This document shows positions 56,098-64,000 of a stretch of DNA of 64,000 nucleotides, piece by piece. Location: NCBI GenBank assembly GCA_031763025.1, contig JASSKH010000025.1, positions 7,232,274-7,296,273 of the forward strand, in the 5' to 3' direction. The number at the start of each line of letters is the position of its first letter. Within the stretch, counting starts at the first letter, position 1. The stretch is from Macrocystis pyrifera (taxonomy: Eukaryota > Sar > Phaeophyceae > Laminariales > Laminariaceae). The translations under genes were made by a program, and so were the position numbers. The notes under the pieces are model-generated. The model searched no databases and had not been told where the DNA came from. It worked only from the letters and a program-made list of their open reading frames with translations.

Positions 56098-56979
56098 AAG
56101 GTGTGTTTCCTGTGGAGCAAACTACCATGATAAGAGACCGCGGTTTGACCCCTTGACCTACCGTCCACCCACAAAAGCGCCAGTACTGCATAGATGCGTG
56201 CTACACAATACGGGCAGCCCTTTATATGGTTAGCGTACTTGTGACTATCGAGGCCGCTCAACTGAGGATCTACCATCAATAGCGATTTGGCGTTTTGTGA
56301 GAGATTATTTGCGGACGATATCAAGTTTTTCTTGTAGAGAAAGAATGGCTTTCGTAGACTGTCCTCAACAGCGTCATCTACCCTCTGTTCGAATTGCGTC
56401 TCGTTGCACCTCTAGGCCGTGGCACTCAATATCCATCGGGTTTCACTTTTAATTTTCTCAGGGTTAGCTTTTGGATGAGGTATACATCGATAGTTAAGAG
56501 CCTTCAGAACTGCCATCCCCTTCTTCGGGACACACTACTTGGAGATAGAGTAGGTAGGACAACTTTTGCAGTAGCAGAAAGGCTAAGTGAGGAAGGAGCC
56601 TCGGGAAGAACAGGTGCAATTATATGTTAGCAGGCATCAACGTATCAAGGCCAAACATTGCCATGACGCGCCCACGGAGACCGGTCTCCCACGAGTAACA
56701 ATAGCCCTTTCGGAAAGAGGCGTGGGTCCGAAAACCTCTCCCGTTCGTCGTTGTGCCTCCGAGCAGCCTCCCAAAATCCTCCCAGTTCCCAGCAGAGCCA
56801 AGAGCCCTCATCAAAAAAACGCTGACGTACCAAACACACGGACACACGCACACACGCTCACGGGGGACAAGCCTCGTCTTCCCGACCCCGCATCGTTTCC
56901 TCTCCGAAGCCTCGAAGCATGCCCCCTCGCCTTTCAGCACAACCACGTGTCCGGGAGATATCAGTCCAAACCGAAACCG
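56098..56979. other. no gene recognised
   Basis: Both strands have frames near 56590-56950 (137 and 108 codons) without motifs. An (ACAC)n stretch lies at 56840-56856. Confidence 0.35.
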
Positions 56980-57540
56980 ACTATCCGACCGATCGACTGA
57001 ACGACCGGTCCACTAATTGGTTGATCGGCCGAATTGGTGATTGGCAGATCGACCAATAGTAGTCGACAGACTTGCTGACCAACCGATGAATCGACCCATT
57101 GATGGACGGACGGATCGACCGACCGAACGACAGACCGACAACGCAATCGCCCGACCGAGTGACCGCCCAACTGGCTATTACTTATAGACCGAACGCCCGA
57201 ACGCCCGAAAGACCTAACGACGAATCGACCAAACGACTGCATAATCAACTACCGTAAATATGATGGCAAAATCGGCCGCGAGTCGACCAACCGATGGACT
57301 GACCGACCGACCGACCGGCCGATCGACTGTCAGAACGACCAACCAACTAGTCGACCGACTCAGACGGCCCAACCAACAAAAATAAAGCATGCAACAACCA
57401 CAGTGGTAGTCGAACAACCGATCGATCTATCAACTGATCGACCGGCCGACCGACCACCAACCAACCGGCCAGCAGACTTATCGACTGGTTGACCGATCAC
57501 CCGACTTATCGACCGATCCATCTCGACTGCGCTCGACAAA
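56980..57540 (+). repeat. CGACCGA/CGATCG array
   Basis: Words cgaccgac, gaccgatcgac and gaacgacc repeat at 4-bp multiples over about 560 bp. The core CGATCG/TCGA is palindromic. Minus-strand readings (VGRSVDRSIG and similar) are by-products. Confidence 0.8.
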
Positions 57541-57639
57541 ACGAACGTCACCGCCACCACCACTGCATCTACAACCACCATCATCACCGGTCCGAATCAA
57601 AAGAAGCTCACGCACTCATACAAGACATACACACATTAA

Positions 57640-57995
57640 CCACATTCATACACGCACAAACGTACGCACGCAAAGGCCATCCGTGCAAATTAAATTCACG
57701 CAAAACAATACTCGCGCAAAGATTATTCTCCCCCAGATTATCCCCGCAAAGTGTTCTTCACGCAAACGTTATACACGCAAAAAAGCAACCTTACGCAGCC
57801 ATGTTATACGCAGTTGCACTTGCGAAAAACGAAAATCTTACACCCACGTGTACAAAAAGCAAGCTCACAAAAAAAAGAGGTGTTCTTCACACACGTTTTG
57901 TTCGCGCACGGAAGAAACAGTCTTCATGAAGGCAAAAAGAAAAAAAGAAAAACGTTATTCAAGCGCACGAAAAAAGGTTGTTTCGCGCAAATACC
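57640..57995 (+). repeat. CACGCAAA-type interspersed word array
   Basis: cacgcaaa/cgcgcaaa/acacgcaa appears about 12 times at irregular 12-40-bp spacing. Frames through it are Lys/Thr/His-rich and not accepted as genes. Confidence 0.55.
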
Positions 57996-58014
57996 ACCGT
58001 CTCCACGCAGAAAC

Positions 58015-58092
58015 AACACACACACACACACATTCACCGGTGGGTGGATGGATGGATGGATGGATGGATGGATGGACGGATGGATGAATGCA
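58015..58092 (+). repeat. (CA)n followed by (GGAT)n microsatellites
   Basis: (CA)9-10 at about 58015-58033, then nine or so GGAT units at about 58044-58090. Confidence 0.9.
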
Positions 58093-58387
58093 CGCACAAA
58101 CGAACGCCGCACGAGACAGCACCGGAGACGGTGGACGAGCACAAATTACGAAAACAAATAACCCAACCCAGTCCAACCGGACCAACCCTACCCAACTTAG
58201 CACAAGCAAACCCAACCAAGAGGACGCCGGGGAACATCGCTAGACGGCCACCACGTTTTGGAGGCTGTGCGTTCCAGAGACACTTGTGGTCCGGTATAAG
58301 TTGGTACTACCGGAATGATGACAACATACCACGGGAAGTACTACTTTTCAACAAGATTTAAAAAAAAAAAAAAAAAAAAAAAATGCC
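58093..58387. other. no gene recognised; A-run of 23
   Basis: A ccaacc-rich stretch (58155-58220), then mixed sequence ending in an A-run at 58361-58383, possibly the tail of an unrecognised retroposed copy. Confidence 0.4.
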
Positions 58388-58809
58388 TATGACTCGTACA
58401 TGATGTTGTCGCGCCTGAGCCAGTTTGATCGGAACGTGTACACGCCGTCCGTCCTGAGGTAGAGTATGAGTATGATATCATGTCGACGCTCCTGGGGTAG
58501 ATGGTTGGACCGTGCAGACATACGCCGTCCTGAGCTACTGTAGGGTGATTGGAACCATGTCGACGGTCCTGACCCAGATGGTTACACCGCGTAGACGTAC
58601 CTCATCCTGGGCTAGGCGATCAGACCGGTGCAGACGCTCCTGAGCTAGATGTCGGTGGCTAGATCATGTAGACTCCCCTTCTGGGCTACCCGACAAGACC
58701 ATGTAGACGCCATCCCAAGCCCGATGGTTAGGCCGTGTGGAAGCTCCCGGGATACATAGATGGTGATTAGATGGTGTACACGTTCCTGAGCTGGTTACAT
58801 AGATGGTGA
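58388..58809 (-). repeat. minisatellite derived from the 3' coding end of the MAEA-like gene
   Basis: Read on the minus strand, about nine units follow the pattern AGCTCAGGA(A/G)CGT(G/C), then ACA and TCTAATCACCATCT, 45-60 bp each. The unit next to the gene is a 48-bp near-copy of the last seven codons, the stop and the following bases. Units diverge with distance. Confidence 0.75.
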
Positions 58810-59016
58810 TTAGATGATGTACACGTTCCTGAGCTGGTCAAAGCGGAAGTTGTATCCCGTAAACGGACACGTGACCATGCTGCTCCCGACCACTCCGGCG
58901 GCTCCCCCTATCCCGGCCGCCGGCCGAGCCAGCGCCCGTATCGCTCTCGACCCGTACACGCGCCCGTTGGGCAGCGCCAGGGGAGGATTGTCAGCACCGA
59001 TGGGTTCTCCAGACTG

Positions 59017-59053
<37 letters not shown>

Positions 59054-62000
59054 GGAGGGTGATCAAGGATAGGGGGGGTGGTTAGAGGCGGGGGGTGGGG
59101 GGGGAGGGAGGAGAGGGGTGGTCGAGGATAGAGGGGAGGGGGAAGAGGGAGTAGGGAGGGGTTACAATGTTCACCTGCGTAGTTCATACCAGGCACTACT
59201 GAGTAGGACTGCCGTAACACTGTACACCTACCGTACGTATTTCGTACCACTGATGAGCAGCGCGGGACAAAAAAAATGTACAGAAACATGCACAAAAAAA
59301 AAACAGAACGCACATCGGTTGTGAGATGGAGGATTTCGTAGATACTCGTACTTGCAAGCTACGAGTTGTATACTCCGATACATAATCTGCTGTGCTCTTG
59401 TTGTGCTGAAAACACTGCCCTGCAATACCAGGTGGCATATTGCTGTACTCACGGTGGACCATAGTAAATAGGACCTACGGTACACACAAAAACCTACATA
59501 TTTCCCTATTTACTAGCAATATTAATATTTGGTCCTATTTACTATGATGGTCCCCCGTAATGCGTCTATACGGCACCTGGCGGCATATAAGAAACGACTG
59601 GCCGTGATGGGCGCAGGGCAGCCCCTCCCCCAGCGCCCTCCCTTCAAGGCTGCAAGTAGGACAGTGGGCCACTCGGTTGTTGTCCTCCAAACACTGAGGG
59701 GTCTTCACCACCGTGATGCCACCCTGACGCGGGGGGAAGGGGGGGGGGGCACGGTGCCATGCCGTGGACGACAAAAAACGGGAAGATCCGACCGTTACTT
59801 GATAGGGGGAAAGATCCGACCGTTATTTGATATGGGGAAAAGATACGACCGGTATTTGATAGGGGGAAAATATACGAAGATGCGACAGCTATAGGTATAG
59901 GGGGGGGGGGAATGCGACAATATCGGTACGACAGGGAAATGCACGAAGACATGACAGTTCGAGAAGGATAAAGATACGGCCGGTATTTGAAAGGAGGAAA
60001 TATATGAAGCTACTGATACGACCGTTAGAACGGGGGAAAGAAAGACAACAAGGCATGACGCCTACCTGAGAGGGGGAAAGACACATCGTGATATATCCAT
60101 TTACAAAGTTGAAAAAAAAAAAAAAAAAACAGCTGTGAGAGCGAGGATTTGGTCAAAACTCATATTTGCAAGCTGTGAGATACTTGCTTCGATATCATGT
60201 AATATCGCGATATCATATTACATCATCATCATATCATGTCACATCGCGTATCACGTTTGTGTTGCGAAAATAATCCTACATCATATCGAGATTTTCAGAT
60301 ATGATACCGACCACTAGATACGACCGGTAATTCAAGGGGGGGGAGGTACCCACTTGTTCCTAAGTAATTTCGTCATTGACCACACATCCCTTTCGAAACG
60401 GTAACTAACTCAAGGGGGGAGGGGGGGGGACGCCAAGATACGCCCGTTGGATAGGGGGGAATACACGGCCCTCAACAAAAGGGGGGGAAACGGTACAGCC
60501 GATACTTATGTAGACGGGGAAAGATGCGGTCGTTACTTATTAGACGGGCAAAGATACGAACGTAATTAGAAGGGGAGGGGGGGGATTAAAAAAGCGTTTA
60601 CGGCTCTCGACCGTACACTGTTATTGTACGGTGTTGTACAATGCAGAGCCTGCAGAATCAGCACTACAACGAAGTTCGAAAAAAAAACGGTAAAAAAAAA
60701 AAGAAGCCGTACAACAGAGGAATCTAACACCAGACTTTCACCGTACGAAGTGACCACCTCCAATCCATCTGCTGAGCTACCTTTCACCTCTGATTCACCG
60801 CACGCGGTTTACATACGGTGTTCAAGAAAATGGCCAAAATATTGAAATCGTAACTGATCAGGTTACGACAATGGTTGGATGTCGGAAAGTATGTTGGTTC
60901 GGTGGATCTGCTGACCATACGCTCCTCTTTGGTCTCCATTCTTTTTTGTCCCACGTCGGAGAGCGAATGAAAGTTTAATACCATTGACGACGCCAAACCT
61001 AAAACAGCCCTATGACCGAAACTCGAGGAGGGAGGAGATACGACCGTTGTCAGACAAAGGGAACCATGCGCTATCGGCGTCAGGTGCTTGAGGAGCGGGG
61101 GGTAGGGTAGGGTAGGGTAGGGTAGGGGGAACTGAAAGCGCGCCAAAACCCCACCTGGATGACGATCTCCAGCATCGACGGCTGGGTGAGGCCGAACACG
61201 CCTTGCATCTCCACCAGAAACTCAGAAGCAAGCTCCGCCCATCTTGGCTCGTGCGGAACACGCGAAAACAGTGGATGGAGTGGGGGTAAAAAACGCCCGG
61301 AATGTGGGGAAGGAGAGTTGAGGGGGCGCGCAAGCAGGGGGGGGGGGGGGGGGGGTGCACTCATTATCATACATAGCCGTAGCCGTATGACCATAGATCC
61401 TCGCATCCCTACAATACCGGGACGGAGCACGTCGGGCTTTCACCGACCACACAGACATTGAAAGCAGGGGGGGGGAGGGAGGAGGGGCACTCGATCATGC
61501 ATGGCTGTATTCGTGTGACCACAGACCCTCGCATCCCTACAATATCGGGATGGAGCACGCCCGGTTTTCACCGACCAGGCGGACATTGCTTACACCGACC
61601 GTGAAGGGCCGTGAGGTGTTGGGCAAGTCGCATGAAGAGTGAGCTGCGTCGTACCAAGAACCGCTTGTGAGGCGGACTTGCATACGGACCGCAGCCTCAA
61701 CGAGCTAATTATTTTTGCGGTGTGGCCACTTCCAGGGACAGCAATGGCAAGGCCTACACCAACGGAAGGCCTACACCAACGAATAAACACATAAACGAAC
61801 AATCAAGCGAAAAAAAAACACCTGCACCACCTACATCACCAACAACACCAACACCACCATCAACACCATCAACATCACCAACACCACCAACACCACCGCC
61901 ACCAACACACCTCTCATCCGCAAACAGCGCTGCGTACTCCGGGACGGGGGCCGCCACCGGCTCGGTAAAGGCGAGGGTGGTCATCGCCCGCTTGACCTCC

Positions 62001-62727
62001 TCCGCGTGGCCCGGCGCATGCACCTGAAGATGATCCCGAGCGTAGAGGATTGCCTGACAACAGCCACGACCACAAGCACAAATAAAAAAAACAAGCACAA
62101 GTACCAGCACAAGCCGGGCGTAAGAATAATCAAGCGCAACTACAGGCACACGCGCTACGCAAACCCCAACTCGCACCCCCAATCTCACCCGACTAAATCC
62201 TCCCCCACAGCCCAACCCCAACCCAACAGCAGTCCGACACCAGCCCCTACCCCGACCCAACCCACGCCAGCCACCTCACACGCAACCTCAACCCCCACTT
62301 CATCCCCAGCCTCACGTCCAAACCGGACCCCGACTCCAGCCCCAATCCACCCCGTCATCACCCCACCATCCCCCATATCCACACCACACACCTTCTCACC
62401 CCAACACCAACCTCAACCCCAACCCCAACCGAATCCAAACTAACCCCAACCCAGCCCAACCCAACGCAACCCAACCCAACCCAACCCCCCCAACCCCAAC
62501 CCCAACCCCAACCCCAACCAAGCCCAACCCAATCCCAACCCGATCCCAACCGCCACCACCATACCTCCTCCCTTTTGTTGGCCCTAACCATCTCCAAAAA
62601 CGCCCTCTCGCGAACGCGGAACTCGAGGGTGCTCTCCAGCTTCCTCAGGCGGGAGGCGTTGTCCTCGCACCACTGCAGGGCCGGGCCCAGGTCCTTGGCC
62701 CTTATCGCCGCCTCCACCTCCTTCGCC
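58810..62727 (-). CDS. MAEA: MAEA/Fyv10 (GID9) homologue, CTLH-complex E3 ligase subunit (5' end missing)
   Basis: Exons on the minus strand: 62727-62565, 62053-61911, 61242-61155, 59723-59577 and 59013-58810. All junctions are GT-AG and all phases agree (0, 2, 0, 0). The product reads AKEVEAAIRAKDLGPALQWC and NASRLRKLESTLEFRVRE (CTLH), AILYARDHLQ (CRA), WAELASEFLVEMQGVFGLTQ, then VVKTPQCLEDNNRVAHCPTC, LPCAHHGQSFLICRQSGE, NPPLALPNGRVYG and VTCPFTGYNFRFDQLRNVYI, the degenerate RING-like end of the family. The N-terminal LisH region should lie further upstream, beyond a repeat-filled intron. MAEA pairs with RMND5 as the catalytic core of the CTLH/GID ubiquitin ligase. A Gly/Ala insertion (PAAGIGGAAGVVGSS) in the RING-like part is unusual. 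Confidence 0.92.
59019..59051 (-). promoter_or_regulatory. 33-base poly-C tract at the last acceptor of the MAEA-like gene
   Basis: On the sense (minus) strand 33 consecutive C are followed by AACAG and the exon. This occupies the polypyrimidine-tract position. The intron beyond it is also C-rich (about 59055-59160). Confidence 0.7.
59449..59560. mobile_element. MITE family 1, copy 3
   Basis: cacggtggaccatagtaaat then aggacc, mirrored by ggtcctatttactatgatgg then tcccccgtaa, with the shared cacaaaaacctacatattt centre. It sits in an intron of the MAEA-like gene, about 15 bp past the donor at 59576. Confidence 0.75.
59785..60580 (+). repeat. GATACGACCGTTA...GGGGGAAA degenerate array in an intron
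   Basis: Units of about 28-35 bp (agatacgaccgttatttgat then agggggaaa) are packed at 59785-59880. They recur more loosely to 60080 and again at 60310-60580, with a lone unit near 61034. The A-run at 60112-60129 and the tca/atca-rich stretch at 60200-60250 interrupt it. The array lies in the 1.4-kb intron of the MAEA-like gene. Confidence 0.7.
60581..61154 (-). other. remainder of the 1.4-kb intron
   Basis: No exon is recognised. A (GGGTA)5 tract at about 61100-61126 lies about 30 bp beyond the donor at 61154 and reads TACCC on the sense strand. Confidence 0.6.
61335..61745 (+). repeat. G-run dispersed repeat, two copies in tandem (intron)
   Basis: The first copy, with its G-run at about 61338-61354, stops after gaccacacagacattg (61460). 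A second starts with a G-rich lead at 61466 and runs to ccacttccagggacagcaatg (61745). Both lie in the intron between the exons at 61911 and 61242. On the sense strand the C-run of the first copy lies about 95 nt before the acceptor. Confidence 0.8.
61830..61908 (-). repeat. GGTGTT minisatellite just after a donor site
   Basis: The plus strand reads aacaccacc/atcaacacc units. On the sense strand of the MAEA-like gene this is a G-rich (GGTGTT)n directly following the donor at 61910. Confidence 0.75.
62200..62560 (-). repeat. TTGGGG/TTGGG-rich intronic tract
   Basis: The plus strand is (CCCCAA)/(CCCAA)-rich. On the sense strand the intron after the donor at 62564 opens with many TTGGG and TTGGGG units. 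The densest part is 62455-62525. It resembles ciliate-type telomere repeats and could form G-quadruplexes in DNA or pre-mRNA. Confidence 0.8.
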
Positions 62728-62794
62728 CTGCATGCATGCAACACCAAGGAGGCGTTTATCACACGGCAATGCATACTTCACTATCCAGGGGCGC

Positions 62795-63255
62795 ATGTCA
62801 AAAAACAAAATCCGACGACACCACTATCCATTTATCAAGCCCAGACGGGGGAGGGGCGGGGGGGGGGGGGGGTGTACTCGATAGGAGAGATGTACTCGAT
62901 CTCATGCATGGCCGTAGTCGTATGACCATAGACCCTCGCATCCCTACAATGCCGGGACGGAGCATGTCGGGTTTTCACCGACCAGGCAGACATTGCTTGC
63001 ACCAAGCGCGAAGCGCCGTGAGGTGTCAGGCGAGTCGCATGAAGGGTGAGCTGCATCCTACTAAGAACCGCTTGTGAAGCGGACTTGCATATGGATGACA
63101 GTCTCAATGAATTAGTTTAATTTCCGGTGTAGCCACTTCCAGAGACAGCAATGGGAGTACTATGTAATTGCCTCTTGGGAGCCTTACCTTGAACACTACG
63201 TGATTCGATCAGTTACCTTGTGCAGAGTAAAGGTTCTTTTCCTCGCACAAATGAC
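62795..63255 (+). repeat. G-run dispersed repeat, copy at 63 kb
   Basis: Best-preserved copy: aaaacaaaatccgacgacac, G-run at about 62857-62871, tactcgatctcatgcatggc, the ccctcgcatccctacaatgc core, ccggtgtagccacttccaga, and an end near a ttgtgcagag...ctcgcacaa hairpin. It lies in the intron upstream of the first MAEA-like exon seen here. Confidence 0.85.
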
Positions 63256-63765
63256 CTCATTCGACAACCAGCTGCGGGCGACCGCCACAAAAAAAAAAAA
63301 AAAAAAAAAAACGGTACCCTGGATGTCTAGCTCACGTAGTGAGCGGCATGTTTTACAGTGTCGTTGCCAACCGACGCCAACCCAACCGGGGGGCGGGGGG
63401 GGGGTGGTAAAACTGCAGTAAATAAAACCAAGCAGAACATTTTTTTCAAAGCGTTCTTCGTGAATTCGTCCAGACACCCCGCCCCACTGGTTGGTTTTTT
63501 TTATCTTTGTGTTTTTTTTCAACTCCTGGGGCGTGTGGGTATCATTCTTATCCTTTTTTTTCTGCGTCTTGTACCCCTGTATTGCCGAAGCGAAAAAAAA
63601 GTCAAGTGAAAGTGCAACTAGATTTTTGTTTACCGCGAAACGAACCCCCTCCCCCTTCTAATTCCACATAGATTTTTACTACGTACGGGAAAGGGGTTGG
63701 GTACAAACGCCATCCAAGGTAGGCTTCCATTTACGGCTGGGCATGTATGCACATCTGTAGATCAG
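63256..63765. other. no gene recognised; poly-A 63289-63310, G-run near 63395
   Basis: Probably the upstream intron of the MAEA-like gene. I did not find its LisH exon. Confidence 0.45.
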
Positions 63766-64000
63766 TGGGTGTTCGGAAAACAAAATCAGAAACCACACCC
63801 CTATTTTCGATCGCAAGCACGGGAGGGTGTGCTTGCGTCATGCATGGCCGCAGTCGTACGATTATAGAAGCTTGCATCCCTGCAATAATGCCGGGACGGA
63901 CCACGTCGGAATTTCACCGACCAGGCAGACATTGCTTGCGTCCAAACGCGAAGCGCCGTGAGGTGTTCGGCGAGTCGCATGAAGGGTGAGCTGTGCAGGA
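63766..64000 (+). repeat. G-run dispersed repeat, copy cut by the window end
   Basis: aaaacaaaatcagaaaccac, a short G-rich lead (cacgggagggtgtg), gcatggccgcagtcgtacg, then ccgggacggaccacgtcgg and gcgaagcgccgtgaggtg, continuing past 64000. The G-run is weak in this copy. Confidence 0.8.

Noticed and set aside
57924-58237. His/Pro/Ser-repeat frames on the minus strand
   Set aside because: Direct readings of the (GGAT)n microsatellite.
63320-63370. Minus-strand HCKTCRSLRELDIQ ending in CAG/GTACCG, a possible upstream exon of the MAEA-like gene
   Set aside because: Too short, no acceptor seen, and no clear match to the LisH region expected there.

Overview
The window looks like nuclear DNA of a multicellular or otherwise intron-rich stramenopile, most like a brown alga. 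This is inference, based on five things: spliced genes with introns of roughly 0.25-1.4 kb, mixed base composition, a TTAGGG-type telomere repeat, a very dense load of repeats, and no bacterial-style operons. Most of the 64 kb is repeat. Two genes can be read exon by exon. One is a clear homologue of the GID/CTLH ubiquitin-ligase subunit MAEA/Fyv10 (minus strand, 58810-62727, 5' end missing). The other is a multi-exon plus-strand gene (34438-40977) whose N-terminal half is a ParB-type domain plus helix-turn-helix and whose last exon resembles the C-terminal end of an amino-DNA-methyltransferase. The second gene is the most unusual object here.

Layout. 0-3 kb: a possible zinc-binding 3' exon, a fold-back element and imperfect tandem repeats. 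3.98-9.77 kb: a whole-looking Ty3/gypsy chromovirus-like LTR element on the minus strand. 10.3-11.1 kb: a PIF/Harbinger-like non-autonomous element with TTA target duplications. 12.1-13.9 kb: a glutamine-rich CCHC zinc-knuckle frame that also reads through an interstitial telomere repeat. 15.3-18.8 kb: four copies of a tRNA-derived SINE, a LINE 3' fragment, an LTR-like repeat and a long-TIR element. 20.9-24.2 kb: a 5'-truncated LINE. 25.6-27.5 kb: another SINE followed by a second LINE copy. 28-33 kb: weak ORFs and a tandem array.

33.5-41 kb: the ParB/methyltransferase-like gene, with an internal direct-plus-inverted exon duplication and a tandem array on each side. 41-43.2 kb: two tandem arrays, the second built on the palindrome GGGGATCCCC. 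43.6-44.8 kb: a probable unidentified minus-strand gene. 45-57.5 kb: small TIR elements, SINE remnants and further arrays built on CCGTGGGA, CCCATGGG and CGACCGAT words. 58.4-62.7 kb: the MAEA/Fyv10 gene, whose stop-codon region has been amplified into a minisatellite and whose introns hold copies of a dispersed repeat ending in a G-run. That repeat recurs at 10, 48, 61, 63 and 64 kb.

Two themes recur. Tandem arrays are often centred on short palindromes. C-runs sit at or near splice acceptors: a 33-base C-run lies a few bases before the last MAEA acceptor. All domain names come from reading motifs by eye, with no database search.
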